Below the pieces are notes generated by a model, which saw only the letters and a program-made list of their open reading frames with translations, had not been told where the DNA came from and did no database searches. Positions 33,528-42,202 of a stretch of 64,000 nucleotides of DNA are shown here, in pieces. The stretch is from Acetobacteraceae bacterium (lineage in GTDB: Bacteria; Pseudomonadota; Alphaproteobacteria; Acetobacterales; Acetobacteraceae): contig JAMXLO010000129.1 of the NCBI GenBank assembly GCA_024280945.1, positions 32,154-96,153 on the forward strand, in the 5' to 3' direction. The position numbers and the translations under genes are program-made. The first letter of the stretch is position 1; each line of letters starts with the position of its first letter.

Positions 33528-33890
33528 ATGCTGCGCGCTTATCGGCTGACGCGTTACCGCGCCGGCGGCATCGAGATCCGCATCGGGCGCCGCGTGCCGG
33601 ATGCGCTTTTCCAGCGCCTCGGGACCCGAAGGGCAACGCTGCTGACCGCCTGGAATCCGTTCTCGCGCCATATGCCGACCGGCTGGAATGAACGCATGCA
33701 GCGGCGGCTTCGGCGCGACTTGCGGTCGTTCGTCGTCCTCGATGCTGAAGGGTCGCTGCATTGCTGGCGCGAAGCGATGCTGCTGGCAGGTGGACCATCG
33801 CAGCCGGTCATCCGCCTCGCTCGTCGGTTCCGCCAGAGCGCGGTGGTTGAGCTTCGGCGAGGCGCTCGGGCACGGCTCATACAATTGTAG
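33528..33890 (+). CDS. DUF3293 domain-containing protein, 120 aa
   Basis: This is a soluble protein. The family hallmark TAWNPFSR (about 40-47) is present, preceded by an N-terminal strand segment YRAGGIEIRIGRR and followed by MQRRLRRDLRSFVVLDAEG. The function is not known. No ribosome binding site is evident. It ends exactly against the convergent tam gene (33890/33891) with no gap. Confidence 0.75.
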   Translation: MLRAYRLTRYRAGGIEIRIGRRVPDALFQRLGTRRATLLTAWNPFSRHMPTGWNERMQRRLRRDLRSFVVLDAEGSLHCWREAMLLAGGPSQPVIRLARRFRQSAVVELRRGARARLIQL

Positions 33891-34676
33891 CTACGCTGCC
33901 ATGGTCGCCGCAATGAACAGCCGATGGAACGGCAAGATGGTCGTGCCATCCGCACGCCGCGGATAATGCGATCGCACGGCATCGGCATAGGCCTGGCGAA
34001 ATACCGACTTCCTTTCGTCGGACAGCCGGTCCAGGTACGGTCGCAGGCTGCTGCCCGTGGCCCATTGCATCACGGCATTCTCGCCCTGCAGCGCGTGCAT
34101 ATACGTCGTCTGCCAGATCTCCAGCGATGCGACCTGGGGACGCAGCATGTCCCAGTAGTCCATCACCGGCAGGATGCCGGGCTGCGGGATCGCATCACCC
34201 AACTCCTGCGACCATTCGGCGCTTGCCGCCAGTTGACGCGACACCTGATGCAATGGCGTCGCTCGCATATCCGGCATCTGCACCGCCAGCACGCCACCAA
34301 GCGCCAGAAACGACAACAGGCGAGGGAACAACGTCGTATGCCGATCGACCCATTGCAACGCGGCGTTGGAGTAGATCAGGTCGAGCTTGTGACGCGGCTG
34401 CCACTGGAAGAAGTCGGCCTGCTCGAACGTGCAATTCGCTGCCGACATGCGTGCCTTTGCCAGCATCGGCTCCGAGCCGTCCACGCCGACAATGTCAGCG
34501 TCAGGAAAGCGCTGCCGCAGAATCGCTGTCACATTGCCGGCGCCGCAGCCAAGATCCACGACACGCCCCGGCGCGGTCAGCGGAATCTGTGCCAGCAGAT
34601 CGAGTGCCGGGCGCAGCCGCTCATTGCCGAAGCGGAGATACTGCGCTGGATCCCACGTCGCTGCAGATCGAGCCAT
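33891..34676 (-). CDS. tam: Trans-aconitate 2-methyltransferase
   Basis: The enzyme methylates trans-aconitate, an inhibitor of aconitase, using S-adenosylmethionine. The 261-aa protein has the Tam N-terminus WDPAQYLRFGNERLRPALDLLAQI, the SAM loop VVDLGCGAGN (39-48), GVDGSEPMLAKA, IYSNAALQWVDRH and the C-terminal ILPFHRLFIAA. Length and all motifs fit the family. It is followed at the left by nothing on its own strand and stands alone. Confidence 0.93.
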   Translation of the reverse strand: MARSAATWDPAQYLRFGNERLRPALDLLAQIPLTAPGRVVDLGCGAGNVTAILRQRFPDADIVGVDGSEPMLAKARMSAANCTFEQADFFQWQPRHKLDLIYSNAALQWVDRHTTLFPRLLSFLALGGVLAVQMPDMRATPLHQVSRQLAASAEWSQELGDAIPQPGILPVMDYWDMLRPQVASLEIWQTTYMHALQGENAVMQWATGSSLRPYLDRLSDERKSVFRQAYADAVRSHYPRRADGTTILPFHRLFIAATMAA

Positions 34677-34747
34677 TCAGCACCTCGGCTGCTCAAGATG
34701 ATCGAAATGGCGCCTTGGTCGGAAGACGGCTGCGCCGGCGAAGATGG

Positions 34748-36199
34748 CTATACGTCCGCGGCGGCCGCAGGAGCAACGCGCGCGCCGTTCTCGCCCGATT
34801 CGGTCTGCTGCCTCGCATCGGCGAGGCGCAGCGTCAGGCGGAACGTCGTGCCGGTGTCACCGGTCTCGACCAACTCGATTTCACCGCCGTGCGCCACCAT
34901 CAGGTCACGTGCGATCGCAAGGCCCAGTCCCGTCCCGTCCCCGCGCGTGCTGCCCGCGAAGGGACGGAACAACTCGGCGCGTACGGGCTCCGGCAGACCC
35001 GGGCCATCATCGGCAATATCGACCGAGAGCGCGGCACCTGCGCCCTGCGCCGAGATGCGGACCGTGCGTGCGCCGGCTTCGGCGGCATTGCGCAGCAGGT
35101 TCGCCAGCACGCGGAACAGCTCGATGCGATCGGCCCGCACCTGGATCGCGGCATCGATGCCATTGTTGACCCGCAGGGCACTGCGCAGCGACCGTGCGGT
35201 CTCGGCGGCTTCGTTCACCAGGGGAGCGAGCGCCACAGGGCCCAATCGCAGCGGTGGCGGTCCTTCGCGGGCATATTCCAGCGTTCGCCGCACCAGGTCG
35301 GCGGCACGCTCCACCGCCTGCGCCAGCACCTCACCCGACCGTTGGACGCGGGGGTCCGCGTGCATCTGCAGCCGCTCCGCCGACAACAGCGCAGGTGTGA
35401 GGATGCCGCGCAGATCGTGACTCACCTTCGCGACGACCGTGCCCAGCGCCGCAAGCCGAGCGTTGCGCCAGAGCGCCGTGCGCAACTCGTGCTGCATAGC
35501 GGCCAGCTCACGCCCGGCGACCGCCATTTCGTCGCCAGGGAGGACAGTGACATCGTTCGGATTCAGCGGCGTCGTGTGTTCGGGATCAGCGCGAAATGCG
35601 GCGATGCTGCCGGTGATCCGCCGCATCGGACGGACGAGCAGAAGCAGCACGGCCAGATAGACCAACCCGCCGGTGACGCCGGCGATCAACAGCGAGAGTC
35701 CGATGAAGTCGCCGGCGAACTGCCGCAACGTGCGGTTCAGCACATTCTCATAGAGCCACAGCTCGACAGCGGTGTGCTGCGGAAATGGGCTGTGACCGAT
35801 CACCAGCAGCAGCCGGTTTCGCGGCAGCAGAATTGCGCGCAAGGCGTGGCCTGTCCCGACCCACAGATCCTCCTCGCGCAGATCGATGATGGCATCCGCC
35901 GCGCCGGCCTTGCCGATGGCAATAGCGCTGTTGTCGCGGCCGATCAGGCGGATCGCTTCGCTGCTGGCAAGAAGCAGAAGTTCGTCTTGCATCGACGACT
36001 GCAGGTTGCGACCCGCCAACGCGGCGATCGCAGCGTTCTCCACCCGCTCGAACAACCATCCACGACGTTCGTGCGCAATGTAGGGCAGAAAGACGACGAC
36101 CTCGCTCAGCAGCACCGCAAGCGTCGCCAACAGCCAGAGACGGGCCGACAGGCTCCGTCGTGGTTGCACGCGCGGCGGTGCGGCGTGTGCTGCCCTCAT
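34748..36199 (-). CDS. Sensor histidine kinase, periplasmic sensor type
   Basis: The protein has 483 aa. Two membrane helices (about 21-41 and 165-190) bracket a periplasmic sensor domain, followed by a HAMP-like region near 190-245. The dimerisation helix holds the phospho-acceptor His261 in KVSHDLRGIL. The catalytic domain has the N box with Asn371 in NLLRNAAEAG, DDGPGLPEPV (about 398) and GTGLGLAIARDLM (422-434). No response regulator lies next to it, so it is an orphan kinase here. It is 28 nt after the flavoprotein gene and shares its strand. Confidence 0.93.
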   Translation of the reverse strand: MRAAHAAPPRVQPRRSLSARLWLLATLAVLLSEVVVFLPYIAHERRGWLFERVENAAIAALAGRNLQSSMQDELLLLASSEAIRLIGRDNSAIAIGKAGAADAIIDLREEDLWVGTGHALRAILLPRNRLLLVIGHSPFPQHTAVELWLYENVLNRTLRQFAGDFIGLSLLIAGVTGGLVYLAVLLLLVRPMRRITGSIAAFRADPEHTTPLNPNDVTVLPGDEMAVAGRELAAMQHELRTALWRNARLAALGTVVAKVSHDLRGILTPALLSAERLQMHADPRVQRSGEVLAQAVERAADLVRRTLEYAREGPPPLRLGPVALAPLVNEAAETARSLRSALRVNNGIDAAIQVRADRIELFRVLANLLRNAAEAGARTVRISAQGAGAALSVDIADDGPGLPEPVRAELFRPFAGSTRGDGTGLGLAIARDLMVAHGGEIELVETGDTGTTFRLTLRLADARQQTESGENGARVAPAAAADV

Positions 36200-36226
36200 A
36201 CGGTCAAATTTGGGTGGGGCAGCCGT

Positions 36227-37639
36227 TTACGGCAACCGTGCCAGGAGCTGAACAAGCCGCCGGGTCGAGGGCGAGAACAGACGCGGCAGGAAGAGCGAGC
36301 CCACCGCGCGCTTTCCCGCCTCCGAGCGGGTCGGATAGGGCAGGATTTGCGAAGCCAGCGCGCTCAGCTTCACCCGTTGAGAGATCGCGAGACCCCACAG
36401 CCCGATCATCTCACCGGCATTCGCGGCCAGTATGCCGGCGCCCAGCAAGCGGCCGCGTGACACAATGAGCTTGACCAGCCCCGCCGGATCGGCCTCGGTG
36501 ACGGCACGGTCGTTGTCGGCCAGTGACGAACGCACCACCGAGATACGATGGCCGGCGGCACGCGCTTCGGCTTCGGTCACGCCCGCCTGGGCCAGCTCGG
36601 GCCGCGTATAAGTGACACGCGGCAGGGCGGCATAGTTCACCCGAGCGGGCAATCGGAACAGCGCGCGACGGATGACGATCCCGGCGTGATACGAACCGAC
36701 ATGGGTGAAGGCGCGCGGACCGATACCTTGGGGCGCGGCAATGTCACCGACCGCGTAGACGCGACGGTTGGTCACGCTCCGCAAGCCGGTATCAGTGACC
36801 ACCCCATCTCGACCGGCCCGCACGTTTCCCGCGGCGAGCTCGAGATCCGCGAGGTTCGGTTGCCGCCCGACCGCAACCAGCAGATGCGTCCCGGAAATGC
36901 GTCTGTCGTCAGAGAGTATCAGCGCAGGGCCTGACTCGACCGCGGTGACGGTGGCCCCCTCCAGCAGCGTGATACCGCGGGCAGACAGGCAGGCCCGCAG
37001 CCCTTCGACCAATTCGGGGTCTTCCTTGCCGGCGATCGTCGCAGCCTCGATGACTGTGACGCGACAGCCGAGACCGGCAAAGGCATCGGCCATTTCCAGG
37101 CCGATGGGCCCGCCACCCATGATCAGCAGATGCGCGGGACGCTCCGTAAGGTCGAAGAGCGACGTGTTGGTCAGGAATGGCACCCGATCGAGGCCTGGTA
37201 TGGGCGGCATGGCCGGGCTGCTGCCGGCCGCGATGACGATGCGCCGTGAGGTGATCCTGTGTCCGTCCACCATCAGCGCGCCCGGCGAGACGAAGTGAGC
37301 CTCTCCGCGCATCACCTTGGCACCAAGCGCACGGAAGCGCGCCTCCGAATCGATAGGTGCGATCGCGTCTATCGCGCCACGGACGTGACTGTGTACCGCG
37401 GACCAATCGATTTCCGGGGTTGGCAGGCGGATCCCGAAGCGCCCCGCCGCGCCCGCCGCCTGCGCGGTATGCGAGGCGGCCAACAGCGCCTTGCTGGGCA
37501 CGCAGCCGAAGTTCAGACAATCCCCGCCCATCCGGTGCCGCTCGATCAGTGCCACCCGTAGACCCAACTGGGCGGCGACCGCGGTGATCGACAGGCCGGC
37601 AGCACCGGCGCCAATCACCGCTAGATCGAAATCAGGCAT
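36227..37639 (-). CDS. FAD-dependent pyridine nucleotide-disulfide oxidoreductase, mercuric-reductase/dihydrolipoyl-dehydrogenase like
   Basis: The 470-aa flavoprotein has FAD loop VIGAGAAGLS (about 8-17), the redox-active disulfide Cys41/Cys46 in GGDCLNFGCVPSKAL, the NAD(P)H loop MGGGPIGLEMADAFAGLG, and AVGDIAAPQ. The C-terminus lacks the paired cysteines of true MerA and the catalytic HPT of lipoyl dehydrogenases; it ends FSPSTRRLVQLLARLP. Its start overlaps the end of the TVP38 gene. Such pairs (TVP38 plus MerA-like) recur in proteobacteria and cyanobacteria. The substrate is unknown. Confidence 0.85.
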   Translation of the reverse strand: MPDFDLAVIGAGAAGLSITAVAAQLGLRVALIERHRMGGDCLNFGCVPSKALLAASHTAQAAGAAGRFGIRLPTPEIDWSAVHSHVRGAIDAIAPIDSEARFRALGAKVMRGEAHFVSPGALMVDGHRITSRRIVIAAGSSPAMPPIPGLDRVPFLTNTSLFDLTERPAHLLIMGGGPIGLEMADAFAGLGCRVTVIEAATIAGKEDPELVEGLRACLSARGITLLEGATVTAVESGPALILSDDRRISGTHLLVAVGRQPNLADLELAAGNVRAGRDGVVTDTGLRSVTNRRVYAVGDIAAPQGIGPRAFTHVGSYHAGIVIRRALFRLPARVNYAALPRVTYTRPELAQAGVTEAEARAAGHRISVVRSSLADNDRAVTEADPAGLVKLIVSRGRLLGAGILAANAGEMIGLWGLAISQRVKLSALASQILPYPTRSEAGKRAVGSLFLPRLFSPSTRRLVQLLARLP

Positions 37640-38327
37640 CCGAGCGCTTCCAGCGGCGCCAGGCCACCGGCAGCAGCGACAATACTGCCAGCACTATCAG
37701 CGGGCCGAGGATGCGCGGGGAGAAGATGACGGAGAAGTCAGGTTGGTTGCCACTCCCCAACGTATCGGCAAGGCCATCGCCGATCGAGGCAAAGACGAAA
37801 GTGGCCGGAATGATGCCGATGACGGTCGCAGCGCCATAGGGCAACAGGCGCATGCCGCTCAATGCGGCGGCCAGGTTCACCAACGAGAACGGAAATGCCG
37901 GTACGAGACGGATGGCGAGCAGGTAACTGAAGCCGTCCCGGTGCAGGCTGGTTCGGATCGCGTCAAGAAACCGGCTGCGGCGGGCGGCTATTGCGTCTGC
38001 GAGATGGTAGCGAACTGCGAGGAACAGGCCTATTGCACCGGCGGTTGAGCCGACGATGGCCAAGAGGCCTCCTGAAAGCGTGCCGAACAGAAGTCCACCG
38101 ACCACGGTGAGCACGGCGGACTCTGGCAACGACAGCGACACCGCGATGGCATACAGCAGAAGATAGGCAAAAGGCGCCAGGACCGGGTGGTCGTCGACCC
38201 AGCCTGCCACCATGGCCTCGTGACGGGCAAAGGTCGCCCAGTTGAGCTGCTCCGATGGGCCGGCGAGCCAGGCGATGGCAAGCACGGCCAACAGGATGAC
38301 GACCCAGAATCGACGCAGAAACTGCAT
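37632..38327 (-). CDS. TVP38/TMEM64 family membrane protein (DedA/VTT-like)
   Basis: The protein is 231 aa with five or six hydrophobic segments. YLLLYAIAVSLSLPESAVLTVVGGLLFG carries the family motif, then GSTAGAIGLFLAVRYHLAD and RLVPAFPFSLVNLAAALSGMRLLPYGAATVIGIIPATF. The family is thought to include lipid scramblases or transporters. The 3' end overlaps the start of the flavoprotein gene by 8 nt, so the two are translationally linked and followed by the sensor kinase. Confidence 0.9.
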   Translation of the reverse strand: MQFLRRFWVVILLAVLAIAWLAGPSEQLNWATFARHEAMVAGWVDDHPVLAPFAYLLLYAIAVSLSLPESAVLTVVGGLLFGTLSGGLLAIVGSTAGAIGLFLAVRYHLADAIAARRSRFLDAIRTSLHRDGFSYLLAIRLVPAFPFSLVNLAAALSGMRLLPYGAATVIGIIPATFVFASIGDGLADTLGSGNQPDFSVIFSPRILGPLIVLAVLSLLPVAWRRWKRSDA

Positions 38328-38481
38328 GGTCAAGCATGTAGAACGTTTCCGCTCGCTGTCGCGTGACAATCGAGCAGCGTGACCGACAGTTGAGTTCGGC
38401 GGTTCATCAGCCCGAACATCGGCCTTGGCGAGGTGCCCGCATAGGAAGGGAAACCCAGCCGTTTGTGCCGTTCGGTCACGA

Positions 38482-38510
38482 TTGACGACGTACGGCCGGC
38501 CCCCTATAAG
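38482..38510 (+). promoter_or_regulatory. Sigma70-type promoter for the rpmH operon
   Basis: TTGACG (38482-38487) and TATAAG (38505-38510) are separated by exactly 17 bases, close to consensus. The predicted start of RNA would fall near 38517, giving a leader of about 75 nt before rpmH. No competing promoter is seen in the rest of the gap after the divergent TVP38 gene. Confidence 0.75.
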
Positions 38511-38590
38511 CCGCCGCCTGCGCAAGGGCGCCAGTTGCGGCGCCCCGGCCCGCTTGTGCGGGGCAGCGACGCACCATCGGAGAACCGGCC

Positions 38591-38725
38591 GTGAAGCGTA
38601 CCTATCAACCGTCGAAGCTGGTCCGCAAGCGGCGGCACGGGTTCCGCGCCCGCATGGCGACAGTCGGGGGCCGCAAGGTGCTGGCCAACCGGCGAGCCAA
38701 GGGGCGCAAGCGCCTTTCGGCCTGA
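38591..38725 (+). CDS. rpmH: Large ribosomal subunit protein bL34
   Basis: This is a 44-aa basic ribosomal protein. GTG 38591 to TGA 38723-38725 encodes [40 protein letters not shown], a textbook L34. GGAG lies 8 nt before the start. It is the first gene of the rpmH-rnpA-yidD-yidC-engB operon. Confidence 0.97.
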   Translation: MKRTYQPSKLVRKRRHGFRARMATVGGRKVLANRRAKGRKRLSA

Positions 38726-38739
38726 CCAAGAGGCTGCGC

Positions 38740-39078
38740 TTGGCTGCACCCGGCCGCTTGAGGCGCCGCGCCGAGTTCCTTCGCATCGCCGCGAAGGGCC
38801 GGAAAGCGGCGATGCCGGGCGTGGTGCTGCAGGCCTTGCCGCGGCAGGACCAGGAAATGGCGAGGCTCGGCTTTACCGTGACGAAGAAGATCGGCAACGC
38901 AGTGACGCGCAATCGGACCCGCCGCCGGCTGAAAGAGGCCGCAAGGTTGGTACTGGCCGGATCTCCAGTGCTGGGCGTGGATTTGGTCCTGATCGGCCGC
39001 GAGGCGACCCGCAAGCGTCGTTTCGTTGATCTCCAGGAGGATGTGCGTCGCGCACTCGCGAAGGCTGGCGTTGCATGA
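38740..39078 (+). CDS. rnpA: Ribonuclease P protein component
   Basis: The basic protein partner of RNase P, which trims tRNA 5' ends. It has 112 aa from a TTG at 38740, which has AAGAGG six nt upstream. No ATG or GTG exists near the start, and a CTG at 38722 inside the rpmH stop would be the only longer choice. The signature RNRTRRRLKEA (here VTRNRTRRRLKEAARLV) is complete, with LGFTVTKKIGNA before it. It overlaps yidD by 4 nt. Confidence 0.93.
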   Translation: MAAPGRLRRRAEFLRIAAKGRKAAMPGVVLQALPRQDQEMARLGFTVTKKIGNAVTRNRTRRRLKEAARLVLAGSPVLGVDLVLIGREATRKRRFVDLQEDVRRALAKAGVA

Positions 39079-39317
39079 TGCTCATCGCTCACGTCGCAAT
39101 CGGAGCAGTACGTGCGTATCAATGGACGATCCGTCCGCTGATCGGTGCCAATTGCCGGTTCTTTCCCAGCTGTAGCGACTACGCGATCGAGGCTATTCGT
39201 GGCCATGGGGCACTGCGCGGCAGCGGTCTGGCGGCAAAACGCATCCTGCGCTGCAACCCATGGCACGAGGGCGGCTACGACCCGGTGCCTGGCTGCGACT
39301 GCGGAACAGGAAACTGA
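39075..39317 (+). CDS. yidD: Membrane protein insertion efficiency factor YidD
   Basis: This is an 80-aa peripheral membrane protein that helps YidC-dependent insertion. The signature is complete: WTIRPLIGANCRFFPSCSDYAIEAI, then GLAAKRILRCNPWHEGGYDPVP, with the conserved cysteines. The start overlaps the rnpA stop and the stop overlaps yidC (TGATG), so the three genes are translationally coupled. Confidence 0.97.
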   Translation: MMLIAHVAIGAVRAYQWTIRPLIGANCRFFPSCSDYAIEAIRGHGALRGSGLAAKRILRCNPWHEGGYDPVPGCDCGTGN

Positions 39318-41065
39318 TGGATCAGAAGCGGCTTTTCCTCGCGATTGCGATATCGGTTGCCATCCTCCTGGTGTTCCAGGTGTTGATCGCGCCGCACATG
39401 CCGCAGCCGCAGCCGCCGACACCGCCGCAGCAACAGACCGCGAGCCAGAATTCGACCTCGTCACCCCCCGCCCAGGTCTCACCCGGCTCACCGGCAAAGC
39501 CGGCTGGAGTGACGGTGCCCAAGGAGGTGCCGCGGGTGAAGATCGCGGCACATCGGTTGAGTGGGTCGATCAGCCTGCTCGGCGCGCGTCTCGATGACCT
39601 GGTACTGACCGACTATCGCGAGACGCTGGCGCCAAACTCGCCGAATGTGCGACTGCTCGAGCCGCGGTCGGATGCGAAGCCCTATTATGTCCAGTATGGT
39701 TGGAGTGCCGCACCCGGCGAGCAGGTGAAGCTGCCGGACAACGACACGGTGTGGGCCGCGTCGAGCGATACGCTCAGCGCCGGCCGGCCAGTGACGCTTT
39801 CATGGGACAATGGTGCCGGCCTGACCTTTAAAATCACCTTCTCGGTCGATGACGAATACATGTTCACCGTGCAGCAGTCGGTGCAGAACGCGACCGGCGC
39901 GCCGGTGAAGCTGTTTCCCTGGGCGCGCGTGCGGCGCGACTACACGCCGGAGGTATCCGGCTATTACATCCTGTTCGAGGGCCTCCTTGGCGTGGTGAAC
40001 AACACGCTGCAGGAGATGACCTACTCCAGTGCCAAGAGCGATACCGAGAAGGCGAAGTCGAACATCGCCTACAGCGCTCCGTCGGATGGCGGTTGGGCGG
40101 GAATCACCGACAAGTACTGGCTGACGGCACTGATCCCGACACAGTCGGTGCCGTCCACGGTGAATTTCATGTACATCAAGGAGGACGGTGACCATTACCA
40201 GGTGGACTACATCACGCAGCAGCCCCAAACGGTCCCTCCGCACGGCGATGTCATGCTGGAGTCGCATGTGTTCGCCGGTGCGAAGATCGTGTCGCTGCTG
40301 CAGAATTATGAGTCGCGGCTGCATATTCCCCGGTTCGACTATGCGGTGGACTGGGGTTACTTCTGGTTTCTGACGCGGCCGATTTTCACGGCGATCGATT
40401 GGCTCTACGGAGTGTTGGGAAATTTTGGCCTGGCCATTCTGGCCTTCACCCTCGGGGTGAAGCTGCTGTTCTTCCCGCTGGCGAACTACTCGTACCGCTC
40501 GATGAGCAAGATGAAGCTGCTGGCGCCGAAGATGCAGGCGTTGCGCGAGCGGTTCAAAGACGAGCCGCAGCGGATGCAGCAGGAAATGATGTCACTATAC
40601 CGGACCGAGAAGGTGAACCCGGCATCGGGCTGCCTGCCGATGGTGGTGCAGATCCCGGTATTCTTCTCGCTCTACAAGGTCATCTTCGTCACCATCGAGA
40701 TGCGGCAGGCGCCGTTCTTCGGCTGGATCCGCGACCTGTCCGCCGTCGATCCGACGAACATCTTCAACCTGTTCGGATTGCTGCCGTTCAATCCGGCCAC
40801 GATCTCACCGTTCCTGCATCTGGGTGCCTGGCCGCTGATCATGGGATTCACCATGTGGCTGCAGATGAGGCTCAACCCGCCGCCGCCCGATCCGATGCAG
40901 GCGCGCATGTTCCAGTTCATGCCGGTGATCTTCACCTTCATGCTGGCCAGCTTCCCGGCGGGCCTGGTGATCTACTGGAGCTGGAACAACCTTTTATCGA
41001 TTGCACAGCAATGGTTGATCATGCGGCGGACTCACTTGGCGAGGCCGGGCCTGGCACAGACCTGA
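39317..41065 (+). CDS. yidC: Membrane protein insertase YidC
   Basis: YidC inserts and folds inner-membrane proteins. The protein has 582 aa: an N-terminal helix (LAIAISVAILLVFQVLI), a proline/glutamine-rich linker and a large periplasmic beta-domain (about residues 75-350). The conserved five-helix core follows, with GYFWFLTRPIFTAIDWLYG, NFGLAILAFTLGVKLLFFPLANYSYRSMSKMKLLAPKMQALRE and SGCLPMVVQIPVFFSLYKV. ATG 39317 overlaps the yidD stop. The 3' end overlaps engB by 55 nt. Confidence 0.97.
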   Translation: MDQKRLFLAIAISVAILLVFQVLIAPHMPQPQPPTPPQQQTASQNSTSSPPAQVSPGSPAKPAGVTVPKEVPRVKIAAHRLSGSISLLGARLDDLVLTDYRETLAPNSPNVRLLEPRSDAKPYYVQYGWSAAPGEQVKLPDNDTVWAASSDTLSAGRPVTLSWDNGAGLTFKITFSVDDEYMFTVQQSVQNATGAPVKLFPWARVRRDYTPEVSGYYILFEGLLGVVNNTLQEMTYSSAKSDTEKAKSNIAYSAPSDGGWAGITDKYWLTALIPTQSVPSTVNFMYIKEDGDHYQVDYITQQPQTVPPHGDVMLESHVFAGAKIVSLLQNYESRLHIPRFDYAVDWGYFWFLTRPIFTAIDWLYGVLGNFGLAILAFTLGVKLLFFPLANYSYRSMSKMKLLAPKMQALRERFKDEPQRMQQEMMSLYRTEKVNPASGCLPMVVQIPVFFSLYKVIFVTIEMRQAPFFGWIRDLSAVDPTNIFNLFGLLPFNPATISPFLHLGAWPLIMGFTMWLQMRLNPPPPDPMQARMFQFMPVIFTFMLASFPAGLVIYWSWNNLLSIAQQWLIMRRTHLARPGLAQT

Positions 41066-41676
41066 TCGAAGCAGGCCGCAGGCTGTTCGCAGCCGAGTGC
41101 CGGTTCGTATATGCAGCGCAGCGGTTGGATCAGCTGCCGGCGCCAACTGCCCCCGAAGTGGCGTTTGCCGGTCGGTCGAACGTCGGCAAATCGTCGCTGC
41201 TGAACGCGTTGACCGGCCGGCGCAGCCTGGCGCGAGTTTCGGCAGAGCCGGGGCGGACGCGTCAGCTCAATTTCTTCGATCTTGGCGGGCGGCTGACGCT
41301 GGTGGACATGCCGGGCTACGGCTATGCGCGGGCCGGGAAGGCCGTGAAGCAGGATTGGCAGGGACTGATGTTCGACTACCTGCGCGGACGTGCCTCGCTG
41401 CGGCGCGTGATGTTGCTGCTGGATGCCCGGATCGAAGTAAAGCAGGCAGACCGCGTGGCGATGGAGCTGCTGGATCGGGCGGCGGTGACATTCCAACTCG
41501 TGCTGACCAAGGTCGATGGGATCAAGGCGGCAGCGTTGTCTGACAAACAGGGGGAGACAATGGCGCTGGCGCGCGCACACCCGGCGGCGCACCCCGACGT
41601 ACTGTTGACCAGCAGCGAGACGGGTGAGGGAATTGCCGAGTTGCGGGCCGCAATCGCGGAACTTGCGCAGGCCTGA
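41011..41676 (+). CDS. engB: Ribosome biogenesis GTP-binding protein EngB/YsxC
   Basis: EngB is a GTPase required for 50S assembly. It has 221 aa with the P-loop GRSNVGKSS (54-62), switch region GRTRQLNFF, DMPGYGYA (G3, about 99-106), and LVLTKVDGI (G4). The ATG at 41011 lies 55 nt inside yidC in another frame. The next in-frame candidate start is internal and would cut the N-terminal helix. A terminator hairpin follows its stop within 10 nt. Confidence 0.95.
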   Translation: MVDHAADSLGEAGPGTDLIEAGRRLFAAECRFVYAAQRLDQLPAPTAPEVAFAGRSNVGKSSLLNALTGRRSLARVSAEPGRTRQLNFFDLGGRLTLVDMPGYGYARAGKAVKQDWQGLMFDYLRGRASLRRVMLLLDARIEVKQADRVAMELLDRAAVTFQLVLTKVDGIKAAALSDKQGETMALARAHPAAHPDVLLTSSETGEGIAELRAAIAELAQA

Positions 41677-41678
41677 CG

Positions 41679-41704
41679 AAAAAGGGCCGGCGAGTGCCGG
41701 CCCC
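41679..41704 (-). terminator. Bidirectional hairpin terminator between engB and the small heat-shock gene
   Basis: GGGCCGGC (41684-41691) and GCCGGCCC (41696-41703) are perfect arms around GAGT. AAAAA at 41679-41683 gives TTTTT on the minus strand right after the stem, so it is a canonical intrinsic terminator for the leftward heat-shock gene. It can also end the engB transcript without a T run. Confidence 0.8.
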
Positions 41705-41728
41705 TTCGCATAGCTACTCTCTGCCGTA

Positions 41729-42196
41729 TCAGGCGGCCTTGACGGCTTCCTGGCTGTCATTGGCGACGGCCTTCGGCGAGCCGCCGATCTCGATCCGGCG
41801 CGGCTTCAGCGCCTCGGGGACCACTCGCTTCAGGCCGACATGCAGCAAGCCATTCTGCAGGTCAGCGCCATCGACCACAATGTGGTCTGCGAGCACGAAG
41901 CGGCGCTCGAAAGCACGGCCGGCGATGCCGCGATACAGCATCTCGCCCTTCTGCCCTTCGCCGTTCACCTTGCCGGACACCACGAGGGTGTTGTCCTTCA
42001 CGACAAGGTCCAGATCCTCGGGTCGGAAACCAGCCACCGCCATGGTCAGACGGTAGGTATCATCACCGGTCTTCTGGATGTTGTAGGGCGGGTAGCTGGA
42101 TGGGTCAGCGTTGGATGCCGCGGTGTCCATCAGGCGGGCCAACCGGTCGAAACCGATGGCAGTACGAAACAACGGGGCAAAATCGAAAGTTGTCAT
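41729..42196 (-). CDS. Small heat shock protein, Hsp20/IbpA family
   Basis: This ATP-independent holdase protects unfolded proteins. It has 155 aa from ATG 42196, with AGGAGG 7 nt upstream. FDFAPLFRTAIGFDRLARLMD is the N-terminal class-A motif, YPPYNIQKTGDDTYRLTMAVAGF opens the alpha-crystallin domain, and IAGRAFERRFVLADHI with GLLHVGLKRVVPE carries the dimerisation and end strands. Its leader can fold over the ribosome binding site, as in heat-controlled genes of this class. The ending PRRIEI contains the expected IxI motif. Confidence 0.93.
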   Translation of the reverse strand: MTTFDFAPLFRTAIGFDRLARLMDTAASNADPSSYPPYNIQKTGDDTYRLTMAVAGFRPEDLDLVVKDNTLVVSGKVNGEGQKGEMLYRGIAGRAFERRFVLADHIVVDGADLQNGLLHVGLKRVVPEALKPRRIEIGGSPKAVANDSQEAVKAA

Positions 42197-42202
42197 GGCA
42201 GA

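Noticed and set aside
34127..36460. A 777-codon open frame on the plus strand opposite the sensor kinase
   Set aside because: Low-complexity, arginine/glutamine-rich and without any domain. The minus strand holds a complete histidine kinase with all motifs, so this is a GC-driven shadow frame.
38328..39551. N-terminal extension of the TVP38 frame across rpmH, rnpA and yidD
   Set aside because: It is antisense to four conserved genes; the membrane-protein start fits ATG 38327.
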